64,000 nucleotides of DNA from Dolomedes plantarius (GCA_907164885.2 OU015501.1:60811119-60875118), one strand, 5' to 3'; positions 11,658 through 21,929 are shown, numbered from the stretch's first letter. A program made the numbers and translations. Notes: a model not told the origin generated them from the letters alone.

Positions 11658-14146
11658 CAGTCAAACCCGCTTAATGGAATATCGGTTAAAAGAATATCCC
11701 GTTTAATGTAATAAATTTTCAATGTCCCAAACCGTAGTAATTTGTTTCTGTGTTAAATTTCCCGGTTAATGGAATATATTGTTTTGAAGTTATCCCGCTT
11801 AAAGGAATAATATTTAGCCTTGACGATATCAATCTTTTTCTATTTCGCGCACTTCTTTTCAGAATTTTTTTTGTAAAGTGCAATAATGAATGTGCAGTAA
11901 CTGAATGTCTTTCAAAGCAATTTTGTCACTTCGTAGAAAGTGTCCAATTGCAGGAAATGGGGATTTTTTCGGTTTTGAAGGGCAATTCATTGTTGCTGTT
12001 TTTGCTAGCCGCAACCCCTGCCCTCCCCTTATTGCTCAAACGCTGGCCTACGTTTCCCTATTCAGAGAATGAACAATAGGCTTCATCCGCAAATGAGAGC
12101 TAGAAAATGAGTGTGTGTGTGTGTGTGAAGGAAATCTGAAACTTCAACAGGTCCTTATCTTGAAGGGGACGTGGATTACCAAATGTAACGAATCTCTTCG
12201 GAGAAGCGCAACATTTAACTTGGGGGATCTCTAGCCTCGAACATTTAACTGTACATTTTCTACGGCGATTAGTTCGATAGTTCGCTTTCGTGAAATCAGT
12301 AATCTTTCTTGTGCTTTACAATGTCTTTGAGACGAAAAGATCTTACTTTAAAAGAAAAAGTAAAAGTCATAGAGTTTGCAAAAGTAAATAAGTGTACGCA
12401 ATTAGAACTCTCAAAAAAGTTTGAGATATCCCAAGCTCAAGTTTCGAAATTTGTTAAAAAATAAAGAAAAAGTCTTGAACGACTGGAAATGCAATAAAAA
12501 TCTTAATCAAAAACGAAAACGTACAGGAAAAGAATCTGAAGTTGAAGATGCTCTTCTTTAGTGGTTTGCTGAAAAACGAGCTTGTAATGTTCCTATTAGT
12601 GGATTATTATTGAATCAGAAAGCTGAAGATTTAGAACAACAGTTAAATATAACTGATTTTAAAGCTACAAATGGTTGGTTGTGCAGATGGAAAGCAAGAA
12701 ACCAAATTTCTTTCAAAAAAATTCACGGTGAAGCAAGTGATGCTGATGAAGCCGCTGCCAGTTCTTGGAAAAATGTAGTATTACCTGCTTTATTACAAGA
12801 CTATAGTTCTTCTTGTATCTATAACTGTGACGAAACAGTACTTTATTACAGAGCAATGCCTGATGGGATTTTGTGCTTAAAAGGCGAAAAAGTTGTTGGA
12901 GGAAAAATCCCGAAAGACAGACTGACAGTTTTATGCTGTAGTAATGCTGACGGCAGTCATAAAATGCCTCTTTTTGTAATCGGGAAATCCAAAAGCCCAC
13001 GATGTTTAAGAGGTTAAAACCCCTTCCAGTTAAATACGAAGCGAATCCAAAAGCTTGGATGACTGCTAATTTCTTTCAAAACTGGTTAGTGTCATTTGAC
13101 AATGAGATGAATAAGATGAATAGAAAAGTTATCCTTTTTATCGATAATTGTCAAGCCCACAAAGTCGACGTACGACTAGAAAATGTAGCACTTCATTTTT
13201 TGCCTCCCAATACTACAGCTATTTTACAGCCAATGGACCAGGGAATTATATCACTTTTTAAGAGGAATTATAGAAAAGAAATCGTTAAAAAGATAATAGC
13301 TTGCATAGATGATACTAGTGGATTTTCTATCAATAGCTCAACTAGTAAAATTATTAGAAACATTTCAATTCTTACAGCTGTTCATATGATGAACAAATCA
13401 TGGAATAATATTTCCTCTGACGCAATAAAAAGTTGTTTCTTAAAATGTAAATTTTCAACACACGTAACAAATGATGAATTAAATGATGAATCAATTACAA
13501 ACGCAAATGATTTACCACCAGAAGGAATGACAGAAGAAAATTTTTCCAATTTTGTAAAATTCGACAATGATTTGGTAGAATGTGGTGAAACTTCAGACCC
13601 TCAATTTGATCAAAGCGAAGTCGATGAAGATGAATTTGATGAAGAATGTACCATTAAAAAGGTTCCGTCACATGTTGAAGTTAATAAGGCTTGTGATATT
13701 ATAAGACGTTTCTTGGAAACGAAGCCAAATCCAGACTTTCATTTATTTTATAAACTAGAAAATAAAATAACAGATTTGCTGCATTCACAGAACAGTAAAC
13801 ATTCTAAAATATCCAACTTCTTTAGCAACAAATAAGTAAGTAACATTGTAATTATTTCCAAAAAATTAAGGGAAATTTGTATATTCTACAATAAAATTAG
13901 CTCATTTTTCATCAATTTTCTAAATGTTAATGTGTTTAAATTGTTTCTTACTTTTAATTAATAATTGTTTGTTAATTATAATAGTTTAAATATGCCTATG
14001 GTTTAGGCAATTTTTAATGCTTTCTAGGTTTAACTGTAACTTTAAACATTGTGGGCGTGTCAATGTGATCCCGGATAATGGAATATCCCGCTTATTAGAA
14101 TAATTTTTCGTGGCAAATTGGCTATTCCATTAAGCGGGCTCGTATG
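11658..14146 (+). mobile_element. Tigger-C, a different Tigger family inserted in Tigger-B
   Basis: The ends are CAGTCAAACCCGCTTAATGG and, inverted, CCATTAAGCGGGCTCGTATG. The outermost bases have diverged, but CCCGCTTAATGGAATA is shared. TA flanks both ends (11656-11657, 14147-14148). Subterminal CCCGCTTAAAGG/CCCGCTTATTAG repeats recur. The element is 2.49 kb. It splits the Tigger-B transposase close to its C-terminus, so it is younger than Tigger-B. Its TIR and protein differ from Tigger-B and Tigger-A, making it a third family. Confidence 0.88.
12321..13835 (+). pseudogene. Tigger-C transposase pseudogene
   Basis: MSLRRKDLTLKEKVKVIEFA opens a CENP-B-type helix-turn-helix. A frameshift occurs around 12465 and a TAG stop at about 12560. 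The CENP-B HTH half reads DFKATNGWLCRWKARN. The DDE_1 domain keeps the first Asp (IYNCDETVLYY), the conserved KDRLTVLCCSNADGSHKMPL block, and, after a frameshift near 13010, the second Asp in LFIDNCQAHK and the third in TTAILQPMDQGII. A long acidic C-terminal region (EVDEDEFDEECTI) follows and ends at 13833-13835. All catalytic residues remain, with about three disabling lesions, so decay is recent compared with Tigger-B. Confidence 0.88.
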
Positions 14147-14988
14147 TATTACATCGAAAATGGAACAGTGACTCATTTAACATTTTAGAAAATCTGGAAA
14201 AGAGAATAACGAAAACAAGGCGAATGAAGCAATCAACACTTTTTGAATTTTTTAAAACGTAATTTATTGTATTGTTTGTACTCTTTTTTTTTCAATGTAA
14301 TTTAAAATAACTTTTTGTGAATAAAATAATGATAATAAAAATAATATTTTTAAACACGCCAATATATTAAGAAATATATTGACAATCCTAAACCTGTAAA
14401 GTGTGAAGGGAAATGTTATTTTTTCACAAATTCTGTTTAAGGACGATCTCTACTTAAGGACGATTTTTCACGGTCCCTTGAAAGTCGTTAAACAGAGAAC
14501 CAACTGTATTTCTATACTGGAGATGTAGACAGATTAAAGAATTTAAGTAAACTTTTGTGTAATTTATACATTTGTGTGTGTTTAATTATTTAAATTAATA
14601 GATTTATATTTTTTAACGTTTTATTCTTGAATTCTTTTAGGGGTTTATAGTGTTGCGTGTGAGTGGAACACTGGTGTGAGGTTTTCAAATGATTTTAGCT
14701 TTTACTGGAAATTAGCAGAACATTAGCTTCCAAAACAGTAATTTTCGTTTGGAAAAATTTGAATTTAATTTATTAAATGCTGATCACGAGATTTCTTTTC
14801 TTTTTGTGATACTTTAAATTAATTTTGCGTCACGTGCATAACAGCGTAATTAATTGACGAAGAAAATATTAAAATACAGTAAAAGATAAAATTTAACCAC
14901 TAGACTAATTGAGATGGAAATTTTTAAAAATTAATTCAAATTAGTATGTTTTATGGATATTAAATCAAATCTATATATAAAACTGTAA

Positions 14989-15164
14989 TTTCCTCTCAAA
15001 ATATGCTTCGCCATGACGATAAATAAGTCCCAAACTTTAAAATATGCTGGCGTACATTTACGAGAAAATTGTTTCTCCCACGGTCAGTTTTACGTAGCTT
15101 GCTCACGCGTAAGTTCGCGGACTAGCCTGGTAATATTAGTTCCGCCCAATGAAGAAACAAAATA
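14989..15164 (+). pseudogene. Helitron helicase, C-terminal fragment
   Basis: The peptide FPLKICFAMTINKSQ, then TLKYAGVHL and CFSHGQFYVACSRVSS matches the C-terminal motifs V-VI of PIF1-type Helitron helicases (FAMTINKSQGQT and SHGQLYVACSRV). The Gly-Gln after NKSQ is missing. A stop lies directly upstream (14986-14988) and no earlier helicase sequence is recognisable, so only about 55 residues survive. Tigger-A is inserted in the TA of the ...ETK-Y codon. Reading past it (19400 onward) gives a stop within three codons, so the insertion hit the last residues of the helicase. Confidence 0.8.
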
Positions 15165-15270
15165 CAGTCGAACCTCCATATATCGAACTTCCATATATCG
15201 AAATCTTCTATATATCGAACTTTTAGCAAATCTCCAAGTTCATTACATAGAAAAACTGTTTCTACAACCT

Positions 15271-16267
15271 CTGACAATAAAGTTCGGTGAATGAAGTCAG
15301 AACGGCTGATTTGGCAACACTGGCGAAACAAAGCGCTGCACCTGCGTAGAGGTAGTTGTTGACCATCTGCCCCCACCGTTGTTCAGTTGAGCGTGGTTTG
15401 TGTTCCGTGTAAGACTTGTTTTACAAAGTGCTTGTTTAGTGCGTTTGTTCCGTGCGACAAATCGTTACCCACAATTTAGGGATGAGAAAAACGTGTTGTC
15501 GTCTTGTGCCACATCACTTGGATGACGATCAGAAGCAGGCACGTTTAGAGGCTTCACAGGATTTTGTCGAAACGGCGGATGCGACATCAAACTTCTTGAA
15601 CTGTATTGTCACTGAGGATGAGTCCTGATGTCTCAGGTACGACCCTGAAACGAAACGGCAAAGCATGGAATGACGTTCTCCTGCATCACCTCGTCGGAAA
15701 AAGGTCAGAGCAGAAAAATCACGCATCAAAAAGATGGTCATCACCTTTTTTGATAGTCAAGGCATTATCCACAAGGAATTTCTACCTGAGGGAACGACGA
15801 TGAATGCTGAAGGGTACACTGAAATTTTGACCCCTTTCATGAAACGTCTACTCAGGGTACGGACCCAGTACGCACAGCAAGGTTCATGGCTTTTTGTTCG
15901 CGACAATGCTCGCCCTCACACAGCCAATATCGTCAAACAGTTCCTGGCAAAAAAGAGGGTGGTGCAAATTGAACATCCACCATACTCGTCAGATCTCAAA
16001 CCTCCAGACTTCTTCCTATTCCCACAACTCAAACTCGCTTTGAAAGGAAAGAGATTTTACGATATTCCTGACATCCAACGAAACGTTACGAGGCTTTTGA
16101 ACTCCATCCCAAAAGAAAACTTCTTGCAAAGTTTCCAGAGCATGTATAGCAGATGTCAGCGGTGCATAGTTATGGGAGATGACTATTTCGAAGGACAGTA
16201 AGGTAACTTTCGTTAATATTTCATCTACGTTAATATTACAGGACTATTCACCGAACTTTATTGTCAG
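15271..16267 (+). mobile_element. Mariner element nested in the 5' region of Tigger-A
   Basis: The ends CTGACAATAAAGTTCGGTGA and TCACCGAACTTTATTGTCAG are perfect 20-base inverted repeats. Instead of the expected TA, the flanks are ACCT on both sides (15267-15270, 16268-16271), which is odd. A transposase with mariner motifs fills most of the element, but the N-terminal part is deleted. Confidence 0.82.
15482..16201 (+). pseudogene. Mariner DD34D transposase, N-terminally deleted
   Basis: The catalytic signature reads as IVTEDES (first D), FVRDNARPHTA (second D) and HPPYSSDLKPPDFFLF (third D). Exactly 34 residues separate the second and third D, the mariner DD34D spacing. The typical stretches VITFFDSQGIIHKEFLPEG and KLALKGKRFYDI are present. 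The DNA-binding N-terminus (about 110 residues) is missing: the sequence passes from 5' untranslated-like DNA into the linker (QKQARLEASQDF). The Trp after DES is a stop, and two frameshifts lie between 15625 and 15735. It is not functional. Confidence 0.85.
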
Positions 16268-16853
16268 ACCTTGTATATATTGAAAAAATCTCTATATATC
16301 GAATTTTTTTTCAAGCGATATTGGGAGATTTTATTCCAGTTTAGACCGTTTACATCACGAAAATTGAAGGTCAGGGGGAAAAAGGAAGTTCAGTGAAGGT
16401 CACTGCGAACCCCGCAACTCAGCTGGGGTTGAGGGGTGGACAAACCGTTTTTTGTTCCGTCCTAAATTCCCCCAACTCATTTTCGAATTTCGGTTGCCTT
16501 GTGGTAAAATCAGTTTATAGCTATCCCTTTTGGCTGATTGTTGTTCCTCACTTTTGCGTCTGCTTAGTTTCAGTGAAAATTGTTCAACTTAAAGTAGTGT
16601 TTTATAAATTCGTTTCGAACTTTTTCTCTCGATTACAATGTCAAAAAGAAAATCCCTTAGTGTTGTGGATAAAGTTGAATTGCTGAAGAATGTAGATAGT
16701 GGAATGTGCAAAAAAGACATTTCTGCTAAATTTGATATCCCCGCAAGCACAGTGTCGACTATTATAAAAAATCGGAATGCTCTAATGAAATACTATGAAA
16801 GTATTGAACCTAACAGAAAACGTTCAAAAACATGCAGTTACGATACAGTGGAC

Positions 16854-16915
16854 GAGACCGTTTTGAAATGGATAAAGAGCGTTCGAGACCGTTTTGAAAT
16901 GGATAAAGAGCGTTC
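16854..16915. repeat. 31-bp perfect tandem duplication in the Tigger-A transposase
   Basis: The 31-base unit beginning GAGACCGTTTTGAAATGG occurs twice back to back (16854-16884 and 16885-16915) without mismatch. Because 31 is not a multiple of three it shifts the transposase frame. Perfect identity suggests a recent slippage or repair event. Confidence 0.9.
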
Positions 16916-17246
16916 GAGACCAAAACTTTCCGATCTCTGGTCCTATCATAATAGAGAAGGCATTGGAGTATGCTAAACATTTTGGAAATAATCAATTTCA
17001 AGCAAATTCTGGGTGGCTGGACAAATTTAATAAAAGACATGGCATCAAGGAAAAGATTCTTTCCGGAGAAAGTACAAGTGTGTCTGAAGCAGTCTGTGAT
17101 GACTGGAGAATCAATGACTTAAAAAAAATTCTAAAAGATTATCTGAAATACTATGAAATACTATGTATATAAGTGTTTACCCAACAGAACTCTAACTGTT
17201 GAAGACGATGATTGTCATGGAGGCAAGAACAGTAAGGAGAGAATAA

Positions 17247-18188
17247 AGCCAGGACTCCACTTCACCAGAAACAGAACAGAAAACGGAATATTTTTCTGTT
17301 TTCCGTTTCTGCTGAGATTCCGTTCTTTCTGTACTCCACTTCACCAGATTCCGCTCAGCTGGCGCCATCTGTCGTCGTTTTTTGTTTTTTTTGTTTATTG
17401 TTTTACATTGGCTGTGATTCAGACATAAAATACTTAAGCTCAAGAAAGTATGGAAAACGACACAGATTTTGCTATGGCGAGTTTGCACTTCCTAAGTCTG
17501 CTGTCTTTAATTAGAACCTCTGAAGCAAAAAAAAGAAAACATCGATTCTGGGTTCGAAAGATTTTCCAAGAAAGAGGAAAACATGGTATTCACAACACCT
17601 TAATTAGAGATCTTTGAACTACCGATCAGGAGTTCTGAAAAAACAGTCTTGTTGAAAAAACAGTAGTGCATAACAAATAGTATGTAATAGAAATTTCGAC
17701 AAAATATTACTGAGGGTTTTAGTTGTCATGTTTAGTGTATATCATCTCTATAACGTTTGGATAGTTAAAAATATCAGACCTTTACAAAGTGACATCTTAG
17801 GATTACAGATCAGTTTGCACTAAATCCATTATCTGGTAATAGAAAATCATTATTCCAACAAATTATTCTAGTAGAATTTACTGTTTGACTTATTTAGCTT
17901 GCAGTTATGGAGGTGATGGTAGAAATGGGTAAGCCCCAACTTCATAAATAAACGCTTCCATGTGAAACCGAGACGCCATTGCTGTTTTGTGTTTCGTGGA
18001 TCAAGACGCATTCCTATTGGCTGTCATACACGCGGAATCCGCGGACGGAAACAGAAAAGTTCAACATTTTCTACTCTGTTTTCCGCCGTCATTCTGCTGG
18101 GCAGAAACGGAAAAAAACGGAAGTGCGTAGATTTTCCGATTCTGTTTTCTGTTTCTGTCGCGTTTTCTAGTGAAGTGGAGTCCAGGCC
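17247..18188 (+). mobile_element. PIF/Harbinger-type element nested in Tigger-A
   Basis: The ends AGCCAGGACTCCACTTCACC and, inverted, GGCCTGGACTCCACTTCACT are flanked by TAA on both sides (17244-17246, 18189-18191). The 3-base T-A-A duplication is diagnostic of PIF/Harbinger. Removing the element and one TAA gives a continuous Tigger reading frame across the junction (E-R-I-T-V-L). A second subterminal ACTCCACTTCACCAGA occurs at about 17335. The 942-bp element keeps only a fragment of its protein, so it is an internally deleted derivative. Confidence 0.88.
17450..17617 (+). pseudogene. Harbinger (HARBI1-like) transposase, N-terminal fragment
   Basis: This is a 55-residue frame from ATG to TGA. 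The segment KKRKHRFWVRKIFQERGKHG, then HNTLIRDL matches the N-terminal block of animal Harbinger nucleases (K-R-R-x-W-V-R-P-x-x-x-x-R...G...N-L-x-x-E-L). The DDE nuclease domain is absent. This supports the Harbinger call made from the TAA duplication. Confidence 0.7.
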
Positions 18189-19499
18189 TAACTGTACTGG
18201 TAGGCGCTAGAATGAGAGGCAAAGAAAATCTTCGATTATTGGTAGTAGGTAAAACTAAGAACCCTAGAGCATTCCAAAATGTAACGTCTTTAGAGGTTGA
18301 CTATTATTCTAATAGAAAGTCATGGATGACAAGTGAAATTTTTGAGGCGTGGATTTTGAAATTGAATAGAAAAATGAGTGATCAAAATAGAAGAATTGCT
18401 TTGCTTGTAGACAATTGCCCGGCCCATCCTAATGTGTCTTCAAAATTATCAAATGTTAATTTGATTTTTCTTTCCCCGAATACCACTTCAATATTGCAAC
18501 CAATGGACCAGGGTGTAATAAAAAACCTGAAATTTCATTTCCGAAAACTCATTCTCCGACGACTTATCTGGATATTTGAAAATGAAAAAAAATTACATAA
18601 GGTGATTGATATGAGGATATGTGTGGCGGAATTAGCCAAAGTGTGGGAAAATGACGTTTCTGAATCTACAATAAAAAACTGTTTCGCAAAAGCTGGGTTC
18701 GCTGTATTACCGGAAATCGAAGAACAAGACGTGTTCCCGCACATCCAACAGTCTTGGGATAATTTGCACTCCCAAGGTCACATTACACACGGTATTCTTC
18801 TTAACGAATTCCTGACAGTCGATGATAAGTTAATTATTTATTGCTGATTATCCTACAGACAAACACATACTGACTTCATCTGTAGCTGAAAAAGAAACCG
18901 AAGAACCAGAGGAAGAAAATGAATCTGAAAATATTTCCAAGCCAAGAAAAAAGAAATGCGAGAAGGGTTTGAAACAATACGTCGTGGACTTCAATTCTCG
19001 GAAAATGTCCCTGATGAAGTTTTTAGTGGACTGAATAAATGCGAACATTTCTTTGATGAACTTTCCTCAAAACTGGCTGTTCAGCAAGATATTCGCAATT
19101 TTTTTAAAAGAATGTAACTGTGATCATTGTAACCACTGTCTGGATTACTGCTTTTTTAAAAGGTATGTAGTACTCAATAAATATTTCATATTAATTCCCT
19201 TTTTAATTATTATTAATTATTACCTGTCATTTAATGTGATTCGCATATAAATGAGAAATGAAGTTTTGTATACGAAAATTAGCTTTAATTTTAATATTTT
19301 AGGAGAATTATGATAAAACTAAGATCAATAATATCGAAATTTCCATATATCGAATTTTTTCCCGGCAATTTGCTACTTCGATATATGGAGGTTCGACTGT
19401 ATATTGTTTATAAGAATATCCTCTAAAATGCAATTTCACTACTTTTTCATTCTAATTATCCTAAAATGTACCCCGTAGCGGAGCACGGGTATTCAGCTA

Positions 19500-19780
<281 letters not shown>

Positions 19781-20299
19781 CAAGAAAACGCGTCGTCCTA
19801 AATTACTTTACTTTAAAACGTATTCTAAATTCTCTTTTTAATAAAGCACGACCCCTTTTCCAAAAATTGCGACCTAAAAGTAAAGTAAGTATAATTTATC
19901 GCAGCCCTGCAGATCATTAAGCAGGCATGTGAAGTATCGGAACTCAATAACATCCCCAGATATGAGTGGTCGAAGTTTATGAGATTCCAAATGTTAGTAT
20001 AGTGTCAAAATTCTTGAAGAGCCCTCGAATCACTCTGAAATTATGTCTTTTTTAACGTCAAAAATCCACTTTGCAAGAACTTTATGGGCCACTTATCCTA
20101 TGCCCAGTTCAACAGTTCACGGTTTTAACAAGCGCGGTATCTAGCAGTAAAGTCCCCTATAAACTTAAGTGGACACGTGAACTCCACGAATCTGAAGTCG
20201 CCCAATTAAAAATTAAGTAGTTTAGGCCCTCTGGCGAAAATATCGCAAAACACCCATTTAATATTGCATGAACGCAAGATTTTTCTCTCTCTTCGTGTC

Positions 20300-20332
20300 T
20301 AACTTTTGTGTCTAACTTCGTGTCTAACTTGA
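20300..20332. repeat. Triple short repeat of GTGTCTAACTT
   Basis: GTGTCTAACTT occurs three times in close succession (about 20296-20332). It lies in a moderately GC-rich patch (20150-20420) upstream of the THAP exons that could contain their promoter. No core promoter element could be assigned. Confidence 0.5.
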
Positions 20333-20470
20333 AATCGTCGAAATCTCCAAGCCTTAAATAGCACTTTGAAGTGGCGCCACAGGCGCGCGTGATGTGCGTC
20401 TGCGCTGAAATTCTAATCATTTGCATATCTCACCTCCGCTAATGCATGTTGTAAATTTCATGTTATTTGC

Positions 20471-20524
20471 ATGTTTCCTTCAGGGTGTTGCATTTACAGT
20501 GGCCAGCAGTGTACAAACTCGAGA
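20471..20524 (+). CDS. Candidate first exon of a THAP-domain gene
   Basis: The 18-codon frame reads MFPSGCCIYSGQQCTNSR and ends at a strong donor (AGA|GTAAGT) in phase 0. THAP domains open with closely spaced cysteines (C-x2-4-C); here C-C-(6)-C is possible. The exon after it (21129) starts with the distal Cys-x2-His. The usual 35-53 residues between the two cysteine pairs, including the invariant Trp, are not seen, so either a middle exon is missing or unrecognised in 20531-21128, or the locus is a broken copy. Confidence 0.4.
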
Positions 20525-20640
20525 GTAAGTATTTGTTTTAATTTCATCTTTTTCGTGTTTTCATTACGCTAAGTTTTAGAAAAGAATTATTAATTTATTA
20601 AAGAAATATTATTAGAAGTATACACACACACGCACTCGCA

Positions 20641-20657
20641 AATAAATAAATAAATAA

Positions 20658-20745
<88 letters not shown>
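20641..20745. repeat. (AAAT)n followed by (TA)n microsatellite
   Basis: AAAT units pass directly into a TA run of more than 80 bases. It would lie in the intron between the two THAP exons. Polymerase slippage here may hinder assembly. Confidence 0.95.
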
Positions 20746-20749
<4 letters not shown>

Positions 20750-21128
20750 CAAATGAAATAGTTTTGCCATTTTTTTCATTTTTATTACATTTTATTACAT
20801 TGTCAGTCATTTTATCAAAAAAAAATAGTGTTGTAGATTTCTCTTTTATAAAATGTTTAAATTAGATTTTGTTTAGAAAAATTAATCCTATTTGCATTTA
20901 AAATATAATTTTTTATTCATGCATGGAAGAAAGTGGTCGCAAATTTGCATGGTTTTCTCTAGATATGCATATAAATTTTACATTGTAAAAATATGTGTAG
21001 TGATGCACTATATATTTTTTATTAGAAACTAACTACCAGATTAGAAACTAACTTCAGATTATGCAGACTTTTGCTTTGATTCTGAAATATGAGATATAGT
21101 TTAGCTATAGCATCCTTTTATCTTACAG

Positions 21129-21407
21129 GTTTGTGAGCTGCATTTTAAGGATTCAGATTTTGAGACGGATATCTGTGGTTTTGATGATCAAACGGGGAAC
21201 TTTAAATCAGCACCAATGAAAATTAGAAGACCGAAGACGACAGCCGTTCCATCAATTTTCCCAAATTATCCCCCTGGTAATTTGTCTAAGGTTCAGTGTT
21301 CTATAAAGTGCCCTGAAAATAAAAGGAACGAAAGGGAAATGTTGTTTTTAGAAAAAGGGCTTACTAAAAGTACTGATACCTTTGGAAAATATGAGGGGAC
21401 TCGCAAG
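21129..21407 (+). CDS. THAP-domain exon (C-terminal half of zinc-binding domain)
   Basis: THAP domains are C2CH zinc modules that bind DNA; they occur in host regulators and in P-element transposases. The exon is bounded by a good acceptor (CTTACAG) and donor (AAG|GTAAAT) and is 93 codons long, phase 0 at both ends. It begins VCELHFKDSDFE, the distal Cys-x2-His pair with following Phe, and continues KTTAVPSIFPNYP, matching the conserved AVPTIF/P-type motif that closes the domain. The remaining residues (KCPENKRNEREMLFLEKGL) are polar. A further open segment (21520-21632, flanked by AG and GT) does not join in phase. The gene is incomplete here; whether it is a host gene or a P-element remnant is undecided. 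Confidence 0.6.
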
Positions 21408-21929
21408 GTAAATTCACTTATTTATATTGAAAAGTGTATTAAAAATTTTGTTATATCAGAATTTTGGACATGATATAAGGATAATTCAAATTCATTATTT
21501 TTGTTGCATATTGAATCAGAACCCGAATCACTTATTCAGTATAGCGTCAAAATTACCAACAATATGGATTTAACTGTCTCGGCTGAAAAAAATCCTGTTC
21601 TAAACATAATGAATCAAACATTATCAAAGCAGGTACAACAAAAATGAGGATGCGCATTATTTTGTACAAAAAAGTCATTTTAAACATTGAATAAATGAAC
21701 GTACAGCAGCTGTAAGACATTGCGCGCGCATTAGCTCTCCGTGATTCATCCGCCCATTTACTTAGCAGGTATTCCTTTTAAATAAATTGAACTCACAGTT
21801 CGTATGCACACGCGTTCGTTTAATAATAGGTCTCTTGAAATAGTGATAGTTCCCGGTTGTTGCAAGTGCAAATATTTATTATTTTATTTTATTTATTTCC
21901 CTATAAAGGTCTTCAAGACGGTCCTATAC

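Larger units (their letters stand above)
10249..14262 (+). pseudogene. Tigger-B transposase pseudogene, split by Tigger-C
   Basis: The start MASKRKHLTLHEKVKIIENW is a CENP-B/pogo-type helix-turn-helix N-terminus. A frameshift near 10540 is followed by the CENP-B DNA-binding half (QNFQASAGWVTKFKERYG) and the DDE_1 catalytic domain, with the first Asp in FNADETGLFYNM and the GKHSKERLTVLLCSNSDG block. Further frameshifts follow after 10980: the second Asp region near 11045-11090 is mutated, and the FLPANCTNKLQ-like block is broken. The acidic C-terminal part is open at 11375-11657. Tigger-C interrupts it, and the last residues (ENLEKRITKTRRMKQSTLF) resume after the insertion and stop at 14260-14262. 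The gene is not functional. Confidence 0.85.
9737..14506 (+). mobile_element. Tigger-B (pogo-type DNA transposon), 4.8 kb with nested Tigger-C
   Basis: Terminal inverted repeats CAGTTGGTTCTCTGTTTAAC (left) and GTTAAACAGAGAACCAACTG (right) are perfect over 20 bases. A TA target duplication sits at 9735-9736 and 14507-14508. Subterminal repeats of the CTACTTAACGACGATCTC kind occur at both ends. The interior carries a decayed Tigger transposase and, within its 3' end, a second Tigger element. Without Tigger-C it would be about 2.3 kb. Confidence 0.9.
9439..14765. repeat. Direct repeat of about 120 bp flanking Tigger-B (9439-9560 and 14644-14765)
   Basis: TATAGTGTTGCGTGTGAGTG opens both copies. 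They share TTTTCAAATGATTTTAGC, CTGGAAATTAGCAGAACATT and the CCAAAACAGTAAT end. Subtracting Tigger-B leaves a period of about 430 bp, so the simplest reading is a tandem duplication of Helitron body DNA with Tigger-B later landing in one unit. Confidence 0.65.
16638..19117 (+). pseudogene. Tigger-A transposase pseudogene, split by Harbinger
   Basis: MSKRKSLSVVDKVELLKNVD begins the CENP-B-type N-terminal helix-turn-helix. At 16854-16915 a 31-base unit is duplicated in tandem, which breaks the frame. The second HTH half (FQANSGWLDKFNKRHG) follows at about 16990-17040. The region of the first catalytic Asp (about 17105-17190) is scrambled by a short duplication (KYYEILCI). The Harbinger element interrupts the conserved NSKER-TVL block. 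After it the catalytic half is open at 18192-18847, with the second Asp in LLVDNCPAHP and the third in TTSILQPMDQGVI. The frame shifts again near 18845, and the C-terminus (LAVQQDIRNFFKRM) stops at 19115-19117. Confidence 0.87.
15165..19399 (+). mobile_element. Tigger-A, inserted in the Helitron helicase; hosts mariner and Harbinger
   Basis: The left end CAGTCGAACCTCCATATATC and right end GATATATGGAGGTTCGACTG are perfect inverted repeats, flanked by TA (15163-15164, 19400-19401). Internal CATATATCGAAATC-type repeats recur at both ends. The element is 4.2 kb, of which about 1.0 kb is a nested mariner and 0.94 kb a nested Harbinger element. Confidence 0.92.
7095..19500 (+). mobile_element. Helitron (rolling-circle transposon) with nested insertions
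   Basis: The element begins with TC after A (7095) and ends in CTAG before T (19497-19500). The terminus is preceded by a hairpin, CCCGT-AGCGGAGC-ACGGG (about 19472-19489), 8 bases before the CTAG. These are the Helitron hallmarks: no inverted repeats, no target duplication, and insertion between A and T. The C-terminal end of a PIF1-type Helitron helicase lies at 14989-15164 in the same orientation. The 5' flank (7096-7230) has the GCGAATGTTTGCGTACGTGC and ATGAAATTTGGCACA segments common at arthropod Helitron starts. The Rep domain and most of the helicase are gone. Much of the 12.4 kb is later insertions: Tigger-B with Tigger-C, and Tigger-A with mariner and Harbinger. Confidence 0.75.

Noticed and set aside
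21520..21632. Third THAP gene exon
   Set aside because: Bounded by AG and GT with an open frame, but its phase does not match the exon ending at 21407.
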